From: Diphasiastrum complanatum
Taxonomy: Eukaryota; Streptophyta; Lycopodiopsida; Lycopodiales; Lycopodiaceae
NCBI GenBank assembly: GCA_029204225.1
Contig: CM055107.1
Location: forward strand, 23,889,391-23,953,390
Length of the DNA: 64,000 bases
Reading direction: 5' to 3'
Shown: one piece after another, positions 9,055 through 19,559 of the stretch
How positions within the stretch are numbered: the stretch's first letter is position 1
How the letters are laid out: each line of letters opens with the position of its first letter
Translations under genes and position numbers: made by a program
The notes under the pieces: generated by a model
Databases searched by the model: none
Seen by the model: the letters and a program-made list of their open reading frames with translations, nothing else
What the model was told of the DNA's origin: nothing

Positions 9055-11426
9055 TCTTAATCTGAATCCATGAATGCCTTGACCTTTAAACTTAGTTATG
9101 TAGAATTTTTTTTTGTGTGCATCCAACTTAATGCTTTGGTAAAAATTTCTGCTGTCATATCTTGCGTTCAACAATACTACAGTCTGACCTCTTCGTTGAG
9201 AACTTTGCTTTTGACAAATTGATACTTCAGTTCAATGTGCTTACTCCTAGAATGAAATCTAGAGTGGGCTGATAAGGCAATGGCACTTTGATTATCACAA
9301 AATAATAATGTCGGAGCAGATTGATTTAGACTGATATCTGAAAGTAAGTTTCTCAACCAAACTACTTCCTTTGTCATTTGTGAGGCTGTGATATACTCTG
9401 ATTCAGTGGAAGATAGAGCTATCAAAAATTGCTTGCAACTGTTCCAGGAAATTGGACCATGGTTGACTAGTGTCTACATCTCTTGCCCAACTTGCATATG
9501 TAAAACCAATGAGTAAATTGAGTTTGTCGTTGTCGACTGCTCCGTAATAAATGCAAAAGTCCATAGTAGCTTGAAGATATCTCATGACACTGATAAGAGC
9601 CTTTCAATGTGTTACACCAGGGTTAGTCATATACTAACTGAGAGAGCGGACTGCAAAAGCTATGTCTGGTCTGGTACAGATCATTGCGTACATAAGAGAT
9701 CCTATAATAGAATGGTAAAGATACTCACGCATCTGCTCCTTCTCTTGAATTGTTTGAGGACACTGATCCTTCGACAATTTGAGACCTGGTTCCATTGGTG
9801 AGAGAGCTAACTTGCTATTAATCAGATTATATCTGACTAACATATTGTAGATGTATCTCTGTTGAGTAATGTAGATCAACTTTTAGTTTCTATCTTTGTG
9901 GTTTTGAATACCAAGGTAGAAATGAACTTTGCCCAAATTGGTTATGTCGAATTCAAAAGATAGCATCGTCTTGTCCTTTTTTTATCAAATCGGTACTATT
10001 GCTGAAAAGCAATGTATCATCCACGTACAAAGTGATAATGATAAAAGATTGCTGCACTGTCTTGAAGTAAACATTTGAATCTAAAGAGCTAGGTGTGTAG
10101 CCGTGATCAATAAGGAAAGTACTGATTCTTTGAAACCATGCTCGAGCAGATTGCTTCAAGCCATAAAGTGCCTTATGGAGTTTACACACATGATTGTGTT
10201 TACCCTCGATAATATAACCTTCGGGTTGCACCATGTAAATGTTCTCTTCAATAACTCCATTGAAATATGCTGTCTGTTCATCCATTTGATGTATTTCCAA
10301 ATTTGTTGCAACAACAAACGATAATAAAAGTTGAATAGAAGAATGCTTGACTATTGGACTGAAGGTCTCAGTGTAATCGACGTTGTATACTTGAGAAAAA
10401 CCTCTGGCCACAAGTCGGGCTTTTCTTCTGTCGATGCTTCCATCTGCTTTGTACTTGACTTTGAAAATCCATTTGCAATCAACTATATTTCTACTAGCAG
10501 GTAATTCGACAATCGTCCATGTCTGGTTCTTGATAAGAGATGAATACTCTTACCATAGCTTCTTTCTAGAGATCAGAATTTGACTGACTGAGTGCCTCTT
10601 CGACAGTCGTCGGCTCATAAACAAGGTAGGCTGCAGACTTGTCGATAGACCTGATAGGTGGTTTGCTAGCTCTTGATGTTCTTATGGTAAATAGAGGAAG
10701 TTGATCATTTTCATCATACTATAGTTGCTAAACTGCAACATCATCATCTTCTGATTCACCGTTAATTTGTTGTTTGAAAAGAGTAGATGAGTTTGGTCCT
10801 TCAAGGGGAATAGTCAACTGAGGAATTGGAAAGTTCAATATGTCAGAAGAATCTGACAGGTCGGCTAGATGGGTTGTGCCTTTTCCCTTGATGTCTTGAA
10901 ACTGATCTTCGATGAAGATGACATCCCGGCTAGTGAATATCTCCAACTCAAAGGGATCGAATAACTTGTAGGCTTAATCTGAAGTAGTGTAGCTGATGAA
11001 AATACATTTGATACTCCGAAAGTCGAGTTTCTTCTTGAGATCGTGAGAAATCTACACATAAGCTATACATCCAAAAACTCGTAAGTTTGATAAAGAAGGT
11101 TTGGTAACTGTCCAAACTTTGAATGGTGTTTTGTCTGAGAGACCTTTAGTAGGACATTTGTTCTGAATATAAGTAGATGTTGAAACAACTTCAGCCCAGA
11201 AGGACTTCGGAAGTGTTGCATGTGATAACACGCACTTTGCTGATTCGACTAAGGTTCTGTTCTTTCTCTCAGCAAGACCATTTGACTGAGGCGAATAGGA
11301 GGTAATGTATTGTTGCTCAATGCCGTTGTTAAGGCAATACTCCTTGAATTCGTTGGAGATGTATTCTCCCCCATTATCTGACCTTAGAAGGAAAACGCAA
11401 GATGGAAGGTATACCCTACCTACCAA
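9055..11426 (-). pseudogene. Ty1/copia integrase-RT-RNase H remnant
   Basis: Read downward from 11426: the integrase core has RSDNGGEYIS (second catalytic Asp), SPQSNGLAERKNRTL (catalytic Glu context) and FWAEVVSTSTYIQNKCPT. The integrase C-terminus and linker follow at 10950-10560. RT starts near 10500 with KWIFKVKYKADGSID and contains YTETFSPIVK, AYFNGVIEENIYM, LHKALYGLKQSARAWF and YVDD (ITLYVDDTLL, about 10020-10035). RNase H follows with MIALSSTESEYITAS, CDNQSAIALS and SKHIELKYQF near 9425-9180, and a decayed tail near 9120. Frameshifts occur near 10960, 9950, 9630 and 9410. The first half of integrase, protease and gag are absent here. The copia gag-protease piece at 14230-15322 on the same strand could be its missing half. 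Confidence 0.92.
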
Positions 11427-11427
11427 A

Positions 11428-12111
11428 ACCTAATTGATAGTCTGATGTACCTTACAATTTGTACCAAACCCGATATAGCTTTCTCTGTTTATTCTTTAAG
11501 CCAATTCTCTTCTAATCCCAGAATGGCACATTGGAAAATGACAAAATGAATCCTACAATATCTGAAGGGTACTCAAAATATGGGATTTACCTACAGAGTA
11601 GACAACGAAAGGAAAGGATTCGAGCTGCACCACTACAATGATGCAAGCTGGACAAGCTGCAAAGATGACAGCAAATCCATAACTGGAGGATGTTCAATAG
11701 CGTGCGAAGCAGCAATCAACTGGACATGCAAAAAACAAACCTTGGTAGCTCAATCCTCATGTGAAGCTGAATACGTCGTAGCTTCAAAGGTGGCGAACAA
11801 GGTAGTTTGGTTGCAGATGATGCTAGAGGCAATTGGGATACCAAAAGGAGGACCATGCACGATGATGATGGATTCTCAAAGTGCCATTTATCTGTCCCAG
11901 GATCCTATCTTCCATTAAAAGACAAAACAGATACCTCTGAAGTACCATCACATTCGAGATTTGATCTCGAAAGGAGAGCTCTAGGTCCAGTACATAAAGT
12001 TTGAAGACATGATTGCAGATCTGCTCACGAAGCCGCTCGACAAGCCACTCTTCGCAAAGCAAAGAAAGGCAATTGGATTAAACGTGCAAAGTTGCAAGGT
12101 TCAAGAGGGAG
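11428..12111 (+). pseudogene. Copia RNase H tail, plus strand
   Basis: This is the opposite orientation to the element on its left. It begins mid-domain with LIDSLMYLTICTKPDIAF and HWKMTK, then RNase H proper (YNDASWTSCKDDSKSITGG, SSCEAEYVVASKVANK, MDSQSAIYLSQDPIFH), a stop at 11918, and continues KYHHIRDLISKGELQ, MIADLLTKPLDKPLFAKQ to about 12095. A purine tract tcaagagggag at 12101-12111 is the polypurine tract just before the LTR. Everything upstream of the RT/RNase H junction is missing. The fragment starts exactly where the minus-strand integrase begins (11426), so the junction is a rearrangement or insertion breakpoint. Confidence 0.88.
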
Positions 12112-12341
12112 TGTCAAAAATTTTGAACTCCTACAACTTTGCCGCGATGCGAAGCGAAGCGACACGAAGCGAAGCTCGAATGGCGAACAATTCGCGAAAG
12201 TCAACATACCTTGAAAATCCTAAGACACGAAGCGAAGCGAAACTCGAAGGTCGAATAATTCGTAAAAGTCAAACATGCCTCCAAGACCAAAAGACACAAC
12301 ACGACACGACACGAAACGAAAAGAAAACGAAAGAAAAAATT
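12112..12341 (+). repeat. Start of a copia 3' LTR with gaagcgaagc repeats
   Basis: TGTCAAAAATTTTGAAC follows the polypurine tract, so an LTR starts here. Two imperfect units of about 65 bp, roughly 12160-12224 and 12225-12290, share gacacgaagcgaagc, then ctcgaa, aattcg and aaagtcaa. The LTR is cut short at about 12341 by a minus-strand gypsy gag. Confidence 0.55.
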
Positions 12342-12344
12342 TCG

Positions 12345-13174
12345 CGCTGCCAGCTGGTTTGCGGGAAATATGTTCTCAACATGTGGGCACTCATTGGCAG
12401 TATGGTTTTGAGAACAGATAGGGCACCGCACATTCTCCTGGGGAGGATAGGTCTTGTCAGCCATATCTTTAAGCACCTTTTGGAAATCAGTTGTAAGCTT
12501 ATCCATTTGGGCTTGTTGAGTTTTTTTCCATGTATCCATATGATGTAACAAATCAGCAGAATTAGAACTAGATGTGGACTCAAGGCGTGAATCATTTTTA
12601 ACGGGAGCTTTCCCCTTGTGTTCACGATGATCATATTCATCATCGGATCCTTCATCTTCTTCTCTAATGGCGTCATCCATCACTTCCTTCAGCTGGTCAT
12701 ATGAGTCAGCTGATTTAAGTTCTCTTCTGATAGATTTAGGTAAGCCTACCAAAAAGACTTTGATAGCCATTTTTTCTGTGATTTCTCATCAACGCATTCA
12801 ACGCGCTTAAAGCGCTCAATGTAGGTGCATACAGATTTATCTCATCTCATCTTGATATGGGACAGTTGAATGAAAGGGGTTTGGGTCAATTTTGAAGGTT
12901 TGAATCATTTGGCCAGGGCGGCGGTAATGGTTTCCCAGGAAACTATATCAGATTCTTCAAGATTAAGATACCATTCTTTAGCATCCCCAAGTAATATCAT
13001 AGGAAATAGGCATAATTTTTCATTATCAGAAGTATCACCATAGAATTTGCAGGCATTTTTAAAATCTTGGAGAAATTTGATTGGGTCGGATCCTCCATCG
13101 TATTTTGGTGCATTGATCCTAGGGATTTGTCATTCGATTCGTGGAGGAGGGGCACCTTCAGGTTCCTTACTCAT
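12345..13174 (-). pseudogene. Ty3/gypsy gag (capsid/nucleocapsid) fragment
   Basis: ATG at 13174 opens MSKEPEGAPPPRIE, then INAPKYDGGSDPIKFLQDFKN, LLGDAKEWYLNLEESD and ITAALAKWFK. This is the Retrotrans_gag pattern in which gag forms the virus-like particle. After a stop and frameshift near 12840-12780 it continues as MAIKVFLVGLPKSI and an acidic stretch, and ends with a zinc knuckle CPICSQNHTANECP (CX2CX3HX4C) near 12410-12370. Protease and pol are missing: the frame is lost into the copia LTR at 12341. A LTR-like leader lies upstream (13200-14225). Confidence 0.85.
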
Positions 13175-13199
13175 GTCGCCTATTGTCAGTCGTCTCGCC

Positions 13200-14225
13200 A
13201 GGGTGATATCACTGTAAATTTACAGTAATAACACAAATTCAACGATAGAGAGTGATGTTGCGACAGGCGCACACGGAAGGTGGTCAACAACTAGATAGGA
13301 TAAAACTGGTAACTTCTCTAGAAATTCTTGGTTTATAGCACACAAGCAAAACTCACACAGACCTCAAAGGTCTCAAAAAATAGTTGACTCAGTCAAGGAT
13401 ACAGTGTGCGAGTTCTGAACCCCAATATTTTAATAAAAATTCAAGGTCCTTGTGGTTCAGACAAAAAAATTTCAATTTTTTTTTTCTGATTTCAAATCTC
13501 AAACAGAGTTGTCTCACTATAGGCGAGTTCCTAAGGCAGTGTGCGAGTTTTGCATAGCTATGCAGATAGTTGTGCGAGTTTTATTTATGGCAAGAATCAC
13601 TTAAACTCACTCAGAATCATTTTTTCTTATCAGGTAAATTTGCACGGAGCATAGATGAGTTGGAATTTTATTGAGGAAACTAAAATTAGCATGGGCGAAT
13701 CTTGGTTCTTAGCCTCAGTATGTGTGCAAGTTTGGTTTGACCAAAAAAGGTAAAAATGGTAGACTGCTCAAAATTCAAACTTTTGTCACTGAAAGGAATT
13801 CGCACATGTCATTAGGAACTCGTACAACTGGTTTTGAGCCATAATGACAGTGGGCGAGTTTTGCTTTGAAGATTTTTTGGAAAAAGTTTGGTTTGAGTTG
13901 ATGTTTTTTTTACAAGAATGAGCTCCAGAGAACTCGCATAGGGTATTGATGGGTTTGGCACTGTGAAATATGTATTCCTAGTGACGGGTGAGTTTATTTG
14001 AGGTGATTTGGTGTGTGATCGTTGTCAAAGAACAAGCCAAAACAGTTGATTGGTCCACTTTTTGGCCTTACAGAAACTTGCACAAGGGATAATCAAAGAG
14101 TTGATGTTTTGTTCAGGTGTTGTGCAAGTGGGCGAGTTCTGTTGGTAATGTTTGATGCAAAAATTCAGAAAAACTTAAAAATTTGCTTAAAAGACACTTA
14201 AAAACTAAACCAAGTGGCTTGGTTC
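13200..14225 (-). repeat. Probable 5' leader/LTR of the gypsy gag fragment
   Basis: This 1-kb non-coding region sits directly upstream of the gypsy gag on its own strand. A palindrome ctgtaaatttacag lies at 13213-13226, near where the LTR/PBS boundary is expected. It is packed with variants of the decamer gggcgagttt or tgtgcgagtt and its complement. A copia protease reading frame is interrupted at about 14230, consistent with insertion there. LTR ends were not proven. Confidence 0.45.
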
Positions 14226-14229
14226 TTCC

Positions 14230-15076
14230 TCCTACCCAAAATGAGATAGTACGGTATGCCAGTTCCGCTCACTTCGTGTTGTGATCCATCTCCTAGAACG
14301 ATATATCTGGATGTGTCGGTTTGTCAAAAGTCGACGATTATCTGTGTTGTCGTCACAAAGTGCGACGTAGCTCCTGAGTCAAGAACTATGTCTTGAACAT
14401 CGGACATTGATATAGTAGCACATACATCAGTGCACAAATAAACAGTTGAATTTCTGCTAGCTCGTTCTTCAACCATCTTCGAAGATTCAGACTCTTCTAC
14501 ATCTGATGTGTTGTTCATGCTTTCCTTCCTATTTTGTGTCTTCTTGTTCCTTGGATTGTCATAGCAATCCATGACTGCATGACCTTTCTTGTGACAATGT
14601 ACGCACTCAATCTTTGGGTTTGCTAACATTTATCTACTGTGTGGCCTTCACGTCTGCATCTGACGCATATCTTCTTATCGTTGCCTTGTTACTTGTTCTT
14701 GATCCTTCCTTTCCATCTTCTTTCTTGATCTCCCTCTTTCTGTTGACTCCAATCTTGGCTTTTTGTTGACTCCCTCTTAAATTGAGGTTTCTTATTCGAT
14801 TGGTCTTTGTTAGAGTAGAGAGTCTGATCAGACTAGTTCTTGTCGTTGTAGTGCTCTCAGCTTCGACTTCTTCGTTGATGTCGATGACTGCCTTGTCGAA
14901 GGTCATAGTAGGATCTTTAGCTAGCAGGGTCCGAATTGTTTGGAAGAATATTGGTAGGGAACGTAGCAAATAGCTGAGCTGTTTCTCTTGTGAGACTGTG
15001 TGCTCTATCCTAGCATTGTGTAGCGATAGGAACAGGTTCTCCATCTTCCTGATGAAGCTAGTGAGATCCTTGCCAT

Positions 15077-15145
<69 letters not shown>

Positions 15146-15322
15146 GGATGCGGCTGGACACTTCATGGAGTGAAGATGTGGCGGCCTCGTGACCTAATCC
15201 TTGGAACCATCAGATCCTCACTGACAAAATTCGTAGATAATCTGTTGAGCCTCAAAATTATCTCCATAATTTCTGTCATATCTGCGAATTCTGATCTGAT
15301 CATTTTTTGTACTGTCAGCCAT
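14230..15322 (-). pseudogene. Copia gag and protease fragment
   Basis: ATG at 15322 (cat at 15320-15322) opens MADSTKMIRSEFADM. After a stop near 15140 comes an Arg-Glu run encoded by the (CT)31 tract, then gag sequence WDGKDLTSFIRKMENLFLSL and KQLSYLLRSLP. The zinc knuckle is CVHCHKKGHAVMDC (CX2CX4HX4C) near 14615-14575. The protease active site DSGATSHFV lies near 14375-14345, continuing in another frame as RYIVLGDGSQHEVSGTG to about 14240. Integrase is missing because gypsy LTR-like sequence starts at about 14228. Confidence 0.88.
15081..15142 (+). repeat. (CT)31 microsatellite
   Basis: Sixty-two bases of pure CT dinucleotide lie inside the copia gag frame. On the minus strand it reads as GA and encodes an alternating Arg-Glu run of about 12 pairs. 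Confidence 0.98.
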
Positions 15323-15627
15323 TTTTATGCATTTTTTCAAAAAAACCACGTATAGGAACTCGTCGGACCTCTAAACATTGCCTTGAAATTCGCAAACCTC
15401 ACTAGAAAATCGTGGGCACTGAGGATGATTTCTGGAAGAAGTTATGATTTTCTGTTAAAAAAATCTATATATAGGCCTCACCCATTCTCTCCACGAGTTC
15501 ATTCTAGATTTCTGCAAGAGAGTTCATGCTGAAAATTTTCAAGATTTTCAACATCTCCATTAGAATTGTTTTTTCACTACTGCCATCCTGACTTCCAAAG
15601 ACTCATCGCTCTCACTACATTGTCGTA

Positions 15628-16320
15628 AGGCCCCCAAACCCTTTCGGGCGATTTATCATTGATTTATTTCAAGAACTATCCTGCAGTGCTGATACTGGCC
15701 AAAGATATCTTAACAAACATTGGCTTTGATCTCACCCATTTCACTGATCAACAGAGTGAGAGTTTGGTCCGAGCGGCCTATTCGACATATTCAGATGAGT
15801 TTCATTCTTTCAAGCTTAGCTCCAAGGATAACAGTTACAACATAATCGACATCTCCCCCCAAAATGCTTACAACGCATAGGATTTCCAAATCTGGGTGAG
15901 ACGATTTACAGCAAAGGAACCAGTTATGATTCCCAATATTTCACGAAGTTCCTGCAACAAGATGACAAAACCATTGTGCAGACCAATGACGACATATCCA
16001 TCAAGCTAATCAAGGATTCTCTGCTCCGGGAAGCTGCAGAAATTATCGTGCACAAGATGGATCGCATCTCACCAAGCGATCTATTTTCATTAACTCTAAC
16101 CATGGATGATCCAACCAAGAATTACAAGTGGGCAGAGAAAGTCGTCGACAAATTATGTGTGGCCCTAAAAGCCAGAAAATCCCCTAGCAAGTGTGGCTAT
16201 CTCTTGCACATGTTGGTCGCACAACATCTGGGACAATGAATAGCCGCCGCACTGAAAGAGCTAGAGGGAGTCTATCCTAGCACAAAAAAGTGGGCCAGAT
16301 TTTGTAGTAGCTTTCCCCTT
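15628..16320 (+). pseudogene. Unrecognised decayed coding sequence
   Basis: Frame 2 is open from 15628 to a TAG at 15878-15880 (SLIYFKNYPAVLILAKDIL, FTDQQSESLVRAAYSTYSDE). Frame 1 then takes over smoothly (GFPNLGETIYSKGTSYDSQY, DDISIKLIKDSLLREAAEII, SPSDLFSLTLTMDDP, KWAEKVVDKLCVALKARK) to a TGA at 16237-16239 and continues as IAAALKELEGVYPSTKKWA to about 16320. One base change near 15875 would join the frames, so this was a single protein of at least 220 residues, helical and with normal composition. I do not recognise it: no gag zinc knuckle, protease or RT motif is visible. It could be an unfamiliar element gag, a captured host gene or an old viral insert. It overlaps the 3' end of the minus-strand copia by about 60 bp. 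Confidence 0.5.
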
Positions 16321-18563
16321 GAGATCAAAAAATTGATCTTCTAAGAAAGTGACATCTCTGCTCATGAAGGTCTTCTGAGAGTCTAGATTGAAGAGCTTGT
16401 ATGTTTGATGGTCTGAGAAATAGCCAAGAAAAATTGATCTTCTACTGTCAGACCCTTGGGTCGGATTTTGGATTTTTTGACCTTGGATCGGGTTTTGATT
16501 GTTCGATCCTTGGGTCAAATTTTTTTGGAGATCAACAAGGATTTGACTGAGAGCAATACATCCAAACACTCCGATATTTGTGAGTGATGGCTTCGATCCC
16601 GTCCACACCTCATAAGGTGTCTTGCCATTCAGGGCCTCTAAAATAGATTGATTTTGAAGGTAAGCTGCTATAGTAACAACTTCTGCCTAGAACTTCTGTG
16701 GAAGAGATGCATGGGCTAGCATGCTCCTTGCACTTTCAATGAGTGACTGAGTCTTCAATTTAGCTACACCATTGGACTGAGGTGAGCTTCTTGTAATATG
16801 TTGTTGTATTCTGGTTGCCTTGCAGAAGTCTTTGAATTTGTTGGAGATAAATACCCTCCCTGCATCAGAGCGTAGAGCTTTGATTCTTCTATGGGTCGAT
16901 TTTCCAGATGATGCTTTGAACTGCATGAAGAGCTTTAGAGTATCGGATTTGTTCTTCAAGAAATATGTTGCAGTCCTCCGAGAGAAGTCATCAATAATAG
17001 TCAGTAAATAGACAACTCCCTCTGTGAAAATAGTCTGCATAGGACCACAAATGTCCATGTGTACAAGGTCTAGCAAATTTCTAGAAGTACATTTTGAATC
17101 TTAATTGATTGAACTTCTAACATGCTTGCTGGAAATGTAGCTTTTACGTGGGATATCAGATTTGCTAATGAAAGGTAAATCTTGTACTAATTCTGTTTCA
17201 ACATTTGCTGAATACAACTAGAATTTAATGGCCTAATCTGTAATGCCATATCATATCATTTATCAGAAGTAGTATTAAAAAGAGCCTGACTACTTGTAGA
17301 GTAGGAGTGACTGAGTTTGTACAAATTGCCACACCTTCTATTGAAAGCAAAAACTTTCCTAGATTCATCAAGAATAGTGCAGTCCTGTCTATTGAATTTG
17401 ACCCTCTAACTTGAATTCGTAATTTTGCTAACTAAGAGCAGGTTTTTGGTCAAATTTGGAATGTGAAAAAAATTGGAGAAAAATATTACATCACCTTTCT
17501 AGAATTCGATCCATGTTCCTTCACTCTTAATGGAATGAGTTGAGTTGTCTCCAAGTTGCACAACTCTATAATGGATGTATGACTTGTAGTCATGGAACTA
17601 GTCTCGATGGTGAGTCATGTGTTGTGTTGCACCTGAGTCCAAATACCAAGAATCAATATCCTATTGTTCTTCGACTTTGGTCTCATGTTGGATCGAGTAA
17701 CTGGTTGAGACAACATTTGATTGTTGTTGAGATTGCATCTTCTTTTCATTGTTGTACTTGAGTGTTTTGTAGTCCTTGATGAAATGACTAGTCCTCTTAT
17801 AGTATTTGCAAAATAGGTTCTGTTTTGGCTGGAATAATGAAGAAGAATCTGAATTCGACCTTCAGTAAAAATTTGACCGAGACTGCAAGTTGCTCTTTTT
17901 GTCAGGAAAATCTGACTTTGGAAATCTCTTTTGATTTTTTTGATTTTTGTTTGTATATAGAACAATGGAATCCGATTATGAACCTGAGGAGGATGCATTC
18001 CTTTTGATCTCCTCTTGTAACAGCATAGAAATGACTCTTGATAGAGTAAGTTGCTGATGGGTCGAAATAGCCATGACCCATATTTCATAAGCTTCAAGGA
18101 GACTCGATAAAAGAGTCATTACTGCATCTGAATCTTCAATGTTCGATCATGTTGCAGTCATTTGCTCCATGAGATTTTTGAATGTGTTGAGATGGCTGAA
18201 AATGGTGTCTGCATCAGGCATTCTGAGTGTGAAGAATTTCTTCCTTAGATATAATTTGGAAGTGACATCTCTGATGTCATAGAGAGTTGCTAGGATGTCC
18301 CAAGCATTCTTAGCAGTCTGTGCAGATCAGATATGACTACTTTCGGAGTCTCTGATATTTAGGGTGATTAAGGAAAATGCCTTGCCATCTCGTTGCCTCC
18401 ATTTGGTGATGCTAGCTGCATCAGCCTCTAGTTTGACTTCGGTGCCATCAACTATGTCCCACAATTATTTGGCTAGTAGAACGACCTTCATCTTGAACTT
18501 CCAGAGATGGTAGTTTTCTCCATCGAGCTTGTCAATCAGAGAAGAACTAGAAGCAGAATCCAT
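16261..18563 (-). pseudogene. Copia gag-protease-integrase remnant
   Basis: ATG at 18563 opens gag (MDSASSSSLIDKLDGENYHL, then WKFKMKVVLL: the UBN2/copia gag pattern), continuing through DGKAFSLITLNI and NLMEQMTATW to about 18100. Frames shift through 18097-17615. A decayed protease and pre-integrase zone (17600-17080) includes KSDIPRKSYI. The integrase core is open at 17076-16687: LDLVHMDICGPM (first Asp), ALRSDAGRVFIS (second Asp, with G-G-E changed to A-G-R) and SPQSNGVAKLKTQSL (Glu replaced by Lys). The C-terminal part at 16608-16261 has SIFLGYFSDHQTYKLFN and SRDVTFLEDQF, preceded by an unusual 26-bp tandem repeat. RT and RNase H are missing. Loss of the Glu and several stops make it inactive. 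Confidence 0.88.
16451..16527 (-). repeat. 26-28-bp triplication inside integrase
   Basis: Three units start ga(c/t)c(c)ttgg at 16451, 16479 and 16505, each about 26-28 bp. On the coding strand they give the peptide repeats NLTQGSNNQNPIQGQKIQNP, then TQGSD, in the integrase C-terminal region just before the SIFLGYFS motif. Confidence 0.8.
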
Positions 18564-18696
18564 TCTGGTGTAGTAGTGATATCGTTGGTAGAAACAACAA
18601 TAATGGAATATTGTTGGCTGCGCACTTGTTGAGATGAAGTCTTTGGTAGAAATGAGACTAAATCCGCAATGAAAATTGTAGATTACTGAGCCACCT

Positions 18697-18708
18697 GCTC
18701 TGATACCA
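18697..18708 (-). other. Copia primer-binding site
   Basis: The plus strand reads gctctgatacca; its complement TGGTATCAGAGC is an exact plant copia PBS. It lies directly next to the LTR end at 18709 and about 135 bp upstream of the gag ATG at 18563. Confidence 0.93.
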
Positions 18709-19545
18709 TGTAGGAAATCGGTGGAATTGTGGTGAGCAGCAGAAGTGGTGAGCAGGTGGTGTAGTGGATCGGAAGTGCAGCAGCTACTAGCAAAGCAAGT
18801 TCAAGGTGGATCGAATAACTACAATGTGCAGTAAAATCAAATAGTAATGTAGACACAAAAACATGCACTCTGATAATAATAAAAGATGGAGTACAAGAGT
18901 GTGAAACTGGGCGCAAATTAGTTGGCACAAATACCAGGCTTCCGTTGAGTTCGTTGATCATAGAATGATTAGCCCTACAACTAACTGATTCTAAAACTAC
19001 TTTAACCAATGATCATCGTTGCAAAATAATGCCTGTACATTGTTACCAAAGATGTCTGTCAGGGCGTTGACTTCATTGGATGTCAATTGATCAGTGCATT
19101 GGATGCCTTAGTTAATCTATTTACAGTCCCACAGAAAGTAGCTGTTATTTTAACGTGAATGTATGTACATGAGTAGGTGGACTGTCAGTGTCGTGATGGG
19201 AGACATATTCTTGACAGAATATAAAAGTTATAAAGCCTCAAAAATTGCAATGACTCGAAAAATTACAGATTTTTCGAGTCGATCCCGTATCAAAAAATGA
19301 TAAATCTCGGATTTTTTGAGTCGATACAGTATCAAAAAATCCTAACTTTCGGATGTCGAAAAATCTCAGATTTTTCGAGTCGATACAATATCAAAAATTT
19401 TTGGAAAAATACGAGTTGAGTTTCTGCTATACATATTTTTTGAGCCTTTTCTCCTTTTTTTTGTGGTTTTTAAGGATAGGTATAAACAGGTTTTTCAGGA
19501 TGCTCATTACCTAATGGAATTGGGCTTGAGCATAGAATTCTAACA
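18709..19545 (-). repeat. 5' LTR of the minus-strand copia, 837 bp
   Basis: On the minus strand the LTR runs from TGTTAGAATTCTATG (19545) to GATTTCCTACA (18709), with TG...CA ends, directly abutting a perfect PBS. It contains a tandem, hairpin-forming array at 19252-19400. The matching 3' LTR is absent. The LTR start lies at the edge of decayed integrase sequence of a second copia (about 19560), indicating nested insertion. Confidence 0.75.
19252..19400. repeat. Tandem array of gagtcgata...tatcaaaaaa units
   Basis: Three units begin at about 19266, 19311 and 19368, each with (c)agatttttcgagtcgat, then a variable a/c-rich triplet and tatcaaaaa. Arms gactcgaaaaat (19252-19263) and atttttcgagtc (19269-19280) form a perfect 12-bp inverted repeat with a 5-base loop. 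A second cgaaaaatct/agatttttcg pair lies near 19358-19378. Confidence 0.8.
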
Positions 19546-19559
19546 ATTTTATGACTAGA

